Source of the DNA: Onchocerca volvulus
Taxonomy: Eukaryota; Nematoda; Chromadorea; Rhabditida; Onchocercidae
Reading direction: 5' to 3'
Assembly: GCA_000499405.2 (NCBI GenBank)
Contig: HG738137.1
Coordinates: 6,758,001 to 6,822,000, forward strand
DNA: 64,000 nucleotides
Both the position numbers and the translations under genes were made by a program. The notes beneath the pieces are model-generated. The model was not told the DNA's origin. It saw only the letters and a program-made list of their open reading frames with translations, and made no database searches. This document shows, piece by piece, positions 50,001 to 61,372 of the stretch; the stretch's first letter is position 1, and every line of letters begins with the position of its first letter.

Positions 50001-50848
50001 TCCTATCAATTCCAACCATTTCTGAAATTTGAAATCTATCAATTCACTGTTAAATTCTTCGCAGATCAGGTGTTTTCTTCGACGGTAATCTCAGTAAAGG
50101 ATACATGGCGGTAGGAACTCGAGATTGATTTCAAACTTGACCTGACTATCTCAGGTTGACCTATGACTTCATATTTTAGGTAGAAATGTTTGCACCAATA
50201 CGTCTTATCAGTCATTCCATCAAATTGATTTTCGTCCTTCCTATTTCTTTTGCATTTTTTAGCAAAATCCTTAATCAAACTTAATCGCAGCCATAAATTT
50301 TGAACTTTAAAAACGTCAGCACATACATATTGCTTTCATCGTTATGTCTTAGCAGCTATGCTGGAACAGTAATAGTAGATTTTCCTTTTTCGCTATTTTT
50401 TGAAGCTGCCGATGGAAGTGCAACTTTTTAAAACAATTTCTTAATGAATTGCTTACAATTTATGAAAATAGATTTCATTTGGCATTTTTTGAAATTATTA
50501 ATTGCAATGGCATCTTGCATATTTATAGATACATTATTAAGTCACTACCTTGTCGTGATGGATCCCAACTGGGGTCATTTGAATGTGAAAAGTTAAAGTA
50601 TTTTAATTGAAGAATTTTTTTCGGTTAATTTTTTGGTTACTTAGCTATAATAGCAATCATTATGCCACATAAATGAATAACCGTCTTGTTTCTGCGTAAT
50701 TTTTGCAAATGTTTCATTGTATCCATTATTCCGAGATATTATCCCGAGATTTCTCAAATTAGATAATTGTATAAACCTTATTTTATTACGGGGACATATT
50801 CACTGAAATTTATATATATCGATATAAAATATGCTTGGTGCATTACAG

Positions 50849-51400
50849 ATGGAGAAGACCGGTAGTTTGGGTTTTCTTGGGAGGAATTTGTCTGTTTATG
50901 TTATTTACAGAAGTTTGCTTTCTGAAGCTTCCCGAAGGGTTTGCACATTATTCCCCACAATGACTTTATGAAATATTTTACCATAGTCCATAAGATTGAT
51001 TCACTATCAGTTCTTTTTTTGTTTTGAGAAAATAAAATTGTTGTAGTGTGCCTTTTTTATTCTTTCATTTCAAAAACTTGTTTTATTTCAAGGATTTTTG
51101 CCCTTTTTTTTGACAATTTTTGTGTAATATCTTTTAGAGCTATATAAGGATAGCAGTCTTTGCATTTCTCTTGGAGTTATTTTTTCTCAGTCTTGCTTCA
51201 GTAAAGGCCTAGCACCTTTATCACTCTGAGAACTTGAATCGTTTTATCAGAAAACTGTTGATTGCATAACTGATCATAATTATTTTACTGGTTTCAGTTC
51301 GGCTTGCATTTACTACGATCAACTCAACAACAAGCCGGTAGAAGATTCCCGCAGTATTCGTCAAATCATTCCGCTTAATCTCTCTGCTGATGAAATTTAG
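50849..51400 (+). CDS. Fragment of a membrane-protein gene, two exons
   Basis: Exon 50849-50938 (after acceptor CATTACAG, 90 bases) and exon 51298-51400 (after GGTTTCAG, ending TAG) join in phase through a Gly codon. The first encodes basic residues, then a hydrophobic helix (VVWVFLGGICLFMLFTEVCF) and KLPE. The second encodes SACIYYDQLNNKPVEDSRS, a short polar part, and LNLSADEI before the stop. A basic flank before a single helix suggests a type II signal anchor, yet only about 38 residues follow. The upstream exon with the start codon was not found. I do not recognise the family. Splice phase and the clear helix are the evidence. Confidence 0.4.
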
Positions 51401-52437
51401 TTTGTGATAAAGCTGATTTATTCTTTTTCTTATATATGTCAATTTCTTTATTCAAATTTGAGAGCAGTTTAAAACTAAATTTCAATCAGTAGCAGAGTAA
51501 AAATTGTATTTCGATTGTAATACATTTCATGTCAATATGTGTTGCAGGAAAGTGTCATAAATCAAATTTGAAAAAAAAAAAGTCAATGGAAGAAAGAGAG
51601 GAACAGGAAAATTAGGATGTAAAGGACGGCTTCCTTTCTTTTTCACCAGCGTTCAGAAAAAATTCTCCCTGTGCTTTGTCTTTGCATTTGTTTGGCATGC
51701 AATTTTGTTGCATCTTTCTTGCAGTAATAATTACAATTTCTAGTCACTTGGGAAATGTTCTGGTTTTTCGAGTGCAACTATGTTATCTTCAAGAACTTTG
51801 CTAAATTGTGTCAGGTTGTTCGATGAGAGCGAATTTCTTCATATTTCAATTCAATTTAATTCGATTTTTCATTTGCACTAAGTTGGTAGTCTCCCAGCAG
51901 AACCACTTTATCTTTTTGAGGAATATAAATCACATTTCTTAGAAATGTTCCGTTTAGATGCTTGCATTATGCGGGATACTGATTCTTCAGGATGAAGTAG
52001 AAGAATTTCACAGCACGATGAATTAATAAACGAAGAATGGGCGACTTTATCTGTTAACCGTTACTTTAGCTTCATGTCACTTTTTTTTTTTTGTGATTTG
52101 TTAATATCATATATGCTTATCGCTTTTCATACTGTTATATTTCTTCCCGTGCTGTCGCTAAAATTGGTTTAATCAATTATTTATAATAATAATGCGAGAT
52201 TATTATTGGTTTTCATTCCAGGTGCTATTCGAAGAAAACGAGAAGATATGCATGTATTATATAATTCATTATCAGAATTGCTATTGATGTCCTGCGATCT
52301 TTCATAAAGTTTCTTATCATCTTTTTCAATCTTTCATACTTTCCCACTCTGTCGTACAGATCTTTTTTTTTTTTTTTTTTAATATCGGGTGATCAGCACT
52401 GCAAATCTAAAATCAATAGTACCAAAGAGCCCGCAAG
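51401..52437. other. Intergenic upstream of the MTSS1-like gene
   Basis: About 1 kb of AT-rich DNA before the first MTSS1-like exon, with a T run at about 52363-52380. An acceptor-like GTGATCAG at about 52390-52397 precedes the ATG by some 40 bases and could serve trans-splicing. No other gene is visible. Confidence 0.5.
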
Positions 52438-55400
52438 ATGGATTGTGACGCCGAATTCAGTGCATTAGTTTCCACGTATCAAAGTGTTGTACATGACATG
52501 AAAGTATGTTTCATTTTCTTTAGTATTCTGACAATCTTTCATTTCGAATGCTCATAAGATGAAAATAGATGTGTAAAATTTATTTTTTAAAAATGAAGAG
52601 TGAGAATAAGTTACGCGTTTTATATATTAATATTCAGGATAAGAAATGGAAAACTCTTGAATAAGCTCTTTTTATCAAGGATTAAAAATTAACTAATTTT
52701 GTAAACAGAAAAATGCATGGCTCAGATTGAAATGCTATCTCATGAAATCTCTGCTCCACAATTATAATAGAAATTCAGATACTGAGGTTATCTATGATAT
52801 TTCAGTCACTCGTTGATCAGAAATTTCTCATGCTCGACAAATTTTTTTTTTATAGTTGACGTATCCGGCGTGGGACAATGTCGCTCAGAAAGCTCTCAAA
52901 CTTGCGTCACAAATAAAATCAACGTTGATTTGTATGAATGCTTTCATTGATGCCATACAAACTGTTGGTGATGTTGCCAATAATTTGAAAGGTATTTTTA
53001 ATGGTTTCTGTTTTAGTGCAACTCTCCGCTTGCATCTTATCTTTATCGTTACAAATGTTAAATGAATTGGTACTGACATTTCATTCCGTGATTTCGGTAA
53101 TTCAAATCGATATCATATTTGAACCCGTTTTTCTACAATACTTATGCCAGTTTTGGAGCTTTAGTCATGAAAATGAATTCTCCGCGAAAGAAAAGACCCT
53201 TGGAAAATAATCTTTATATGTTTCGAAATCATCAAAGAATGAAAAATTCTACTTCCTGAGTCAATTTCTTGGAGATATTTCTTTTAAATAAGTTAAGTCA
53301 ATTTCTTTTAAATAAGTTGAACTGTAAATTCGCCTGCAAAAATTATTTTTGCATATGAAAGCCTTCAAGTGCAATCGATTTGTAGTTATCTGTAATTACT
53401 GAATATGCAACTAAACTACTGCTTATTGTCACTGAAATTTCATAGTCCACTTGTTTTGTTTTGTCCTCCATTTTCTTTTATTCCGTCTTATTATAAATCT
53501 TACTTATTCGCTTTTTATTCTCTTTATTTTGAATATATTTGCTGTTTGTTTTCGCAAATTTTCATTCGATCAAAACAATTAATTCATCTTCAAATTCTCT
53601 GCACTGAATGACCTATGAAATTTTGGTGATTTGGGTAAATTAAAAGATAAATTCAGAGGAATTAATGAAATGTTTTTAGGTGCCACTCGAGATATTGGTG
53701 CATGTCTTACACGTGTTTGCATGAGACAGCGATCCATCGAAAATCATTTGCGTGGTTTTGTGGATTCGCTAACTGATGATTTGGCCATGAATTTGCAGAA
53801 TAAAAGTACTCATTGGAAACAACGAACTATGGAAATGGATCGAAATGCTAACAAATTTTGTCGAAAGGTGAATTGTAAGGTATCTTGCCGTATATTCTGA
53901 GATTCCTTTCTTACATTACCGTTTATTCCTGTTTAACTAAACAAATACACCAGATTTCAAAGTTCAGTACCTTGAAATTCTTGAATTAAGCACTTCGAAA
54001 TTGATTCATATGCATTTTTCTGATTAGTTAACAATGAGAATGACCCAACTTCTATTTATTTATTCACAATTTTGAGGAGGCTGAAATTTCAATTATCATT
54101 CGACAAAGGAATTTAGATTGGGTTCTTTGAAGCGCAGAGACGAAACTTTTTATAAGCACGCTCATTAACTGTATTGCCAGTAGATTGATTGGTAGAGCTC
54201 AGAAGACAAAATTTTATAGCTCTGACAGCTTTTGTCAGGCTGTATGTCTAGGCCATGCTGTAGTCCTTTTTCTTGCAATTTAGGAGATATATCTTCTAAT
54301 GTTAATGTTCTTAGAAATGATGATTTCAATTGGTCGATACTATTTTTTAATGAATAATGAATGATATCTTTTTTGGAAATAAATAATATATATTTTATTT
54401 TCATCATAGATCCGTTCACGTAAAGGTGGCATAGATTTAAGTGCCGTGAATGAGCAACGTCGTATTTCTCAAGCCTTGCTAACCGAACAACGAAATCAGA
54501 TGTCATTTTTTGTCACAGCTTTGCTTCCTGTTCTCGTAAGTACTTTACCAAAACATACTTCATCTTCTCTTAATATTATCAAACCATATTTTTTATTCAG
54601 TCTTTTCTTTATCTCGTGTTCTCAAATAGGATAGGGTCAGTTGATGTCCTATCGATTTTCTAAAGATTATTTCTTCATTCTTAGTATTCTTTCTGGTCAA
54701 CAATGCTATAGTTTGAGATGTTATACTTCATTTGAAATATCAGTACATTGTAAGATATATTCTAAGCACTGAAGAAACTTCTTTGTATTGATGGAATATT
54801 TAAGAGTGGTACCTCTCAAACAACTGTAAGTATTTGTTTTTACTGAGATTTCTGTAATGTCATTTTCTTGAAATCCGGTACTATTGATCATAATGATTAT
54901 AAATTATCAGACCACAAAAAAATTAATTTTGTTTTCGTATTTCAGAACAGTCAGTTGGGTCTTTTAGACGAAAGCAGTCATCTTCGGCAAGTAACAGATC
55001 ACTTAAATGTCACAGTTCGATCTGGCAGGGCCACAACAATCATTGAAACTATTTTAAATGACATACATCAAGGATCAGATAATTCGTGGCGTAGTTGTTT
55101 GTCCAACAACGCCAATCGATCCTTTTGCATTTACAGTGGTGATGACATCTCAATTAGAGCACCATCGCCAACACCCAGTACATGTACATGGCCAACTGCT
55201 GTGACTGGTAAGGCTTTTTTAGATCTAAAATGAAAAAAAGTTAAACTATGCTTGTTGCCGAATTAATCTGTTTGACTTAGCTACTCCTTGAATTTCCATA
55301 CATATTCTATGATTTCAGTAGGCAAAACATGCTAAAGTCTTTGACTTACCCAAAGATCCGAATGTATGTACATTCGGCTGTGAAGTTATTGCTGCAAATC

Positions 55401-57099
55401 ATTTTAATTTATTTAAGCATTTTTGAGACAAATCTCAATGTGACAATTTGATATTTCGGAAATTTCAGGAATTATGTATCAAAATCTCTGTTACAAATCT
55501 AAAATGAATTATCCTTTTGAAACACGTATCATGCATCTTCTTTTAAATTTCAGGTTTCGCATCCGATACGAATTCATCATCATCAATACGGGCCCATACG
55601 ATATCAGTAGTAGAACAGCCACGACGTACCCTGCTTAATTCTCGAACTTATACGCCTCCATCTCCATTACAACCATTGGAATTTGCACTAAAAAAACCGC
55701 CTCTACCCAAAAGAAATATCTCTTCCTCCAGTTCCACGATTTCTGTTATTCCAGATTTTCATGGATCATCATCTTTTGGAATTGATAAGGTGATATAAAT
55801 TTTTATCACATCATTCCTCACTTTCTGATGTACATGATATTTTTAAAGAATTTAGCATCTATGATTAATTTCAGGATTATTGAAGCTGTCAGTTATATCA
55901 AAAATGATTTGATAAAATTAAATAAAAACCGCTTTTTTTCAATTTTTTTTATTCTTCGATGGTCTTCCTTGTTTTGTTTTGTTAAAAATTTATATTGGTA
56001 TTTTTTCTCCTCATGCTTCTGATATTTTTATCAGTAAAATAAACAGATCGAATTTGAATAATTGATGATCTTTTTAGCCCTTTCATCATAAAGGAACTCT
56101 GATGTCATCTTCGTCGGCAGATGTATCAAAAGAATCAATGTTAAGGCGACCAGGAAGACCATTGAGTTTTGCATGCGAAGATGTAACAACGCATCCAAAC
56201 GGGACATCTACTCTAACGCATAATGGTCATGTGAATAATGACTGTTGTTCAGAAAACGATGGTTAATTTTTATTTATTATTAATTGAAAAATTCAGTTTT
56301 TGAATAGAAAGATCAATGATTTGCAGCGGCGAGATCTAAAATTGACCACGGTCGAATTATTTTATAAATTTCATATCTCAATAATTTATTTAATTTTATA
56401 GGTTTCAGTTTTATAGATTTCAATTTCAATAACTTATTTAATTTTGTGGATTTCAATAATTTATTTAAATTATTTTATAAATTTTAGTGTTTTAATGACA
56501 TCTATTTTGCGAAGCATAATATCTATAATCATGGATTCAAAATATTTCCTTTTCCAAATTGTTTACAGAATCATGGAAATGTGAATGAAACTTATCACTT
56601 TATACATCTTTTCTTTTGTTTGAATGTGGCTTATACCGTGATTGCTTATCGGAAGTATTTTTTTTGCTTTTCCAGCAAGAGATCAAGCAAAAGTAAATGC
56701 ATCATTAATTGCGGAAACTATTGAACAGATCGACAAGCTTGGCTCGGAACTTGATTCCTATTGTAACACAACGTCCGTTTCTATGACACATCAAACGATT
56801 CGCCTTCGTTCGGGTAATTTTCATTATTTTAAATAAATCAAATCCATATATATATTTTTTTCTGATTTTATCACTGTTTAATGTTGTAGAGAATTGTAGA
56901 TAAACCTAATTTAGGTAGCTGTAAACCGCCACCACCACCAGAACGTCGTAATTCTACAATCACTGCGGCAACACCAACAGCTCCATCAGTCGCCGAGATA
57001 CGAGCCGCCGGCGGTACCACAGGTTCATCTGATTATGCATCATCAATTGCTTCATCTAGTGAATTTGGTCGTGATCAATTCTCGATGCGATATGTTTAA
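52438..57099 (+). CDS. MTSS1: MTSS1/missing-in-metastasis homologue (I-BAR domain protein)
   Basis: Nine phase-consistent exons: 52438-52503, 52856-52991, 53680-53867, 54410-54535, 54946-55207, 55554-55789, 56078-56261, 56676-56813 and 56915-57099, giving 506 residues (510 if the alternative donor at 53880 is used). MTSS1 proteins bind PIP2-rich membrane through an IMD (I-BAR) domain and couple it to actin. The IMD starts MDCDAEFSALVSTYQSVVHDM and continues YPAWDNVAQKALKLASQI, NAFIDAIQTVGDVANN, ATRDIGACLTRVCMRQRSIE and ALLTEQRNQMSFFVTALLPVL. Compared with the human IMD, about 30 residues before the last helix are missing. The C-terminal half is Ser/Pro-rich with KPPLPKR and KPPPPPERR. I found no WH2 actin-binding motif at the end. 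The gene converges with SLC25A10. Confidence 0.9.
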
Positions 57100-58566
57100 T
57101 GGTGCGTTATTGTTGTAATAATTGTATTGACAACTTTGGTTAAAAGTATCTTAATTGTCAAGAATCTATTTGGGAAACATGGAATTTAAAATCATTTCAA
57201 AAGGGAGAAGAAAGAGAAGTTTTTCACGACCAAAATGGAAAATTTTTTTAGATGGGAATATATTCTTGAAAATTCTAAGATCTGTCCTGAAAAGCGTATT
57301 ACCGCATTCTGTTGTGAAGAGTAGATGAACTGTCATTTTTCAAACGTGTCAAAATTTGCTTTCTTTTTTTCATATATTCATCATCCTTATTGCCATGTGA
57401 ATAGAAGCAAGCTGCTTCTTGTTTCAAATTTTTTATGGCCCTTTTGTCATGTTTTCAGGGGGCATGACATTGTTGAGCAGTAAACGTGGAAAACGCGCAG
57501 TGAAATGAAAATTTTAATTGGGTAAAATTCCATGTTTATTGCGAAAAAAGAAATACAGTTAAATCATAATCGTAATGTCACTGCTACTAGATGATTATTT
57601 TTATAGAAAAATGAAATATAGAGTTTTGCGCAGTTTGAAGATAAAATTATGCCTTTAGCTAAAAGTTGATTTTGTGGGATTTTTGATACTCGTCACAAGC
57701 ATCTGGAATTTTTCATAACAGAGAATACTTATCGTTGTTTGTCGCCACTTGACTTTCCAAATTATCCATTTTTTGTTTGTATTATATTTTTATTATTTCA
57801 CGGGAAAAGATGTGTCTCATGCTTGTCTATCCCAAAGTTTGCTTATTTGTAGGCCATGGGTTTTCTTTCTTGTGATGTATTTGTAACATTCACAGGATTA
57901 TTCCATTCTTCTTACCTCTTTGTCTTATTCGATTTTTTGTACATACATGTTATAGGATACGATTTCCTTTGCTTCTAACTATCTTTATTTTATTATTGGC
58001 GATAAATAGGAAACTGTGCTATGCTGTCTCATGTAGATTGCAATAACTGTTATCATCATTTAGGACTGTTTAAGGTAACTGCACTACTCCGTTGTACTGC
58101 ATGACTAAAAGTTCTCGTAATCTTTATTTGGAACGCAATAATATAGGAAAGACGGTACGTAACTATCGATGTTAAACAACCAATAACATAGTCATTACAA
58201 TTAATATAGGCCAAATACTTGGACACCTGGACAAAGGAACAAAAAAAACATGACCGATTAAAAATGGAAAGTCGTAGAAATTGAGGCTGTTGTAATTAAC
58301 ATCTTTATCATTACTCTTAAAAAAAAAAACTGAAGATATCCCAAATGCCAATGAAATGAATACTAATCCACAAATACAAATACTTACAAGTTTCGATTAA
58401 GAGTTAACGTCTGCATGAATAAATTAAATATTCGAAAAAGCGACTCTTTCCTGGACATATTTTTCTTTTCATACAATTCATTTCAAAAATATCGACAAAA
58501 TTTCAGATTTTTGTGGTAGGATTGGTTTAAATTTTGCGGAAACCGTTTTTTACATCTTCATTTACT
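57100..58566. other. Convergent 3' interval between MTSS1-like and SLC25A10
   Basis: About 1.5 kb holding the 3' UTRs of two converging genes. A further 3' exon of the MTSS1-like gene could be hidden here, but none was recognised. Confidence 0.55.
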
Positions 58567-61372
58567 TTATTTCGTTGGGGAATCTCGAAAATAACCAAAA
58601 TTCAAACGAAGCTGTTCCAAGAAAATGAATGTAAGAATAGTTTGTGGAGCCAATCGAACCCATGCCGGTATAAAGCCCTGCAAAACAATCTCATATTGAA
58701 TTATTCCATCTTTATAAACTTATGTATTAGAAAATAAATTAGATCCCTAAATGATCACCATCTCAAAAGAATACAACAGAAAAAACGAATGATTCACCTT
58801 AAAAAAGCCAGCTGGTCCAAGTTTCGCAGTATATAAGAAACAAGACAAGATACCCTGCAAATATCCACCATTTCATTTTCACTTTAAATTTAAAGTACTT
58901 GTTTTAGAAAAATTATTAAAGCACTTTATTTAATAATTCAAAAAAGAATTATTGAAGCACTCGATTATTATTATCCCTAAACTCGAGAGAGTTTCAATAC
59001 TATGTATTATTACGTGTTACTGGTTTAAAGCCATGTAACAAGTCAGGCCTCTTTGCTTATTTCGTATATAGTGGAGGAACCTGATTAAAAAGGAATACCA
59101 AATAATCAAAAAAAAAAAAAAATTTACGCTGAACTGGCCCGGTTTTGCGTTCATCATACGTGTCTTCATAACATCTAGTGGCTGAGTTAAAACTGTTGCA
59201 ATCGACGCCTAAAATAAAATTTCTTTATTCATTTTGTGCGAGTTTTTGTTAAATATAAGTGAAATAGCATTAAAGAAAGAAAATAATTTTTTCCCATGAT
59301 TTAGCATTCTTCTTCATAATTTAAAATAATTTGATTATGAAGAAATAATATATGGTACCGCAGCAAATGAAGATCCGAAATGAGTCGTTGGAGAATCTTT
59401 GAAGTAACCCGTTGCTATAGCGATTTGCTTGATTTGATCATAAAACGACAATTGACCAATGGTCATGAAAACAGCTCTGGATGTTGCCATTGCGGCTCCA
59501 TTGAAAAGTTTAGGGATGCCTTCTTCACGCATCACTCGAAATAACCCATCAAATGCGTGTTTATAATTTCGGCGTTCTGCTGGCGATAACTAGAAACAGA
59601 TAATATAAATAAACTTTCAAACCAATGTCTAACTAATTAGTCAATATTATCTTTTGTTCTTACAACTGCGAAAGATTTCAATATGCTACGTTCAAAGTTA
59701 GATCTATAAATCGATAATGCTCAAACATATTGATGCTTAATTTTCTTGATAATTTTATTTTAGAATAAAGTCATATGTATATTAAAATGATATTTGTACG
59801 AGTCCATCAAGAAATAGGAGTAAAATTCGGCGGAAAAAAATTCAATTTCATAGGATGAGCTAAAAATGCTTTAGTCCTGTTGAAAACAATTTTATCGGCA
59901 TTTGCAGTTTTTTTTCAATCAATAACCTAACAACTGCAGAGTAATGCTTTAGCATTTCAACTAAAGCTTTTTTATTTCTGCCATTCTTTAAAAAAAAAAA
60001 GTCTTCTTTGTACTCGTAAATTCCTGTAGAATCAGAATTTGTGATGAAATATTGAAATCAAAAGATCTTATAGCATTCTAATGTACCAAAAAGAAAAAAA
60101 AGTGAACAATGGATACCTTCATATCATTTTGCATGCGCACATTAATCATATCTCCAGGAGTACCAACGAAACCTCCACACGCTCCGCTTATCCCCGCCAT
60201 TGCAGCCTTCTGATAGAAAGGAATAGTACTTGAATCTACAATGCGTTTGAATCGAGCATTTTAAAACAATGACATTTATTGTACTTTACAAATAAGTATG
60301 AATAAATAACTGAAAATAGGAAGCGTAATTTCAGCAACAAAAAGTTATAAATCATCCAGCCATCTTACGTAGTATAAAATAGTATGATTTAGTTAGTTCG
60401 ATTATTCAAGTCATACATTTCCTAAGTCTAGAAAAATTCTGAAATTCCAAACTATTTCCAAGAATTGTATTCGATAACTATATGGAATATCTATTATGTT
60501 ATTATATACTAATATTTCTTTACACATATCACCAGACAATTTTTAACATTCAAAAAAGCACATCTTCCACAACGATCATATTTAGCAGCATAAAAACGGC
60601 TGTTAAATTATTCTCTTCAGATTTATTCTTTAAATAAGCTAGTATATTTCTGTCTATTATTAAAGTATCCTTATCGAAAACCGACAAACCTCCGGGAAAC
60701 TGCTTCTTCAACTCCTCGTACATACCAAAACGTGTCAAAGAATATGTCATCTGGAAACATGAAATATGATAGCGATCTGTCAGATTACGCATTCCGTTGT
60801 TATAATCATTGGATACATTCAATTTTATCTCTAAGGTAAGACTGCTTTTTCACCTACCAATCTCACTTTAGGGATAAAACTAAAAATCTCTTATCCTAAC
60901 GAGTATACAAAATCGTTTCCTTTAAATGATCTTTGAAAAATTTCTCATGACCATACATTTTCTGCGCAAATTCTTAAAAGCCACATAATTATGATAACTA
61001 CTGCTACATTTTCCATGACTATTTGGTACTGAAGCAGAATTATCAGAACGGCTAATTAATTAATACAAATAAAAGATGTTTATATCATGCCTGTCTTAAT
61101 AGAGAAGCTGAAATGCCGTTATAGAGACCTCGAATGCCATCGCTTCGAATGATTTTCATAGTCATTTCAAGAATACCAACCTTGCCATGCTGTTGAGTTT
61201 GCAAATGTACCTAAAAAATGTTATAAATGAATGATGGCAGCCTTCATAAATGCTATAATATTTGACTAACCTTAAGTAAATCAAGCGGATGCGTGCACAT
61301 TGCTGCACCTGCAGATGCGGTACCACCGAAGTACCATCGACTGACACGTTGTTCTTTGGGTTGAGCTGACAT
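58567..61372 (-). CDS. SLC25A10: Mitochondrial dicarboxylate carrier
   Basis: Eight exons, 61372-61271, 61210-61091, 60750-60690, 60235-60117, 59589-59359, 59208-59128, 58854-58798 and 58677-58567, give 293 residues (human 287). The carrier exchanges malate or succinate for phosphate and sulfur anions across the inner mitochondrial membrane. Three carrier repeats are clear: PLDLLK at 29-34 with VHLQTQQ, GTPGDMINVRMQND (Pro 121) and QPLDVMKTRMMN (Pro 221). RVSRWYFGGTASAGAAMCTHP, SASLLRQMTYSLTRFGMYEE and LTFIFLEQLRLNFG are specific to the dicarboxylate carrier rather than the oxoglutarate carrier. The second signature lacks the final Lys/Arg, as in other members. Exon 2 ends CAG before GCATGA, so intron 2 appears to use a GC donor. 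The ATG is in the expected place. Confidence 0.95.

Larger units (their letters stand above)
44045..50848. other. Gene-poor interval with repeats and a GC-rich island
   Basis: About 6.8 kb with no exon chain I can support. The upstream exons of the coiled-coil gene (-) and of the membrane-protein gene (+) should lie here. A minus-strand frame beginning at 47743 (MGAERSKTKMAPTGR) and a plus-strand ATG at 47941 (MASSSETNSNN) are possible but unpartnered. A 193-base tandem duplication lies at 48791-49180 and a GC-rich island at about 49750-50000. Confidence 0.5.

Noticed and set aside
49746..50114. Long frames on both strands in the GC-rich island
   Set aside because: Overlapping open frames on both strands follow from GC-rich composition with few stops; residue content is low-complexity and no splice partners or family motifs appear.
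54165..54506. 113-codon minus-strand frame
   Set aside because: It runs antisense to exon 4 of the MTSS1-like gene and its preceding intron; no conserved motif was seen.
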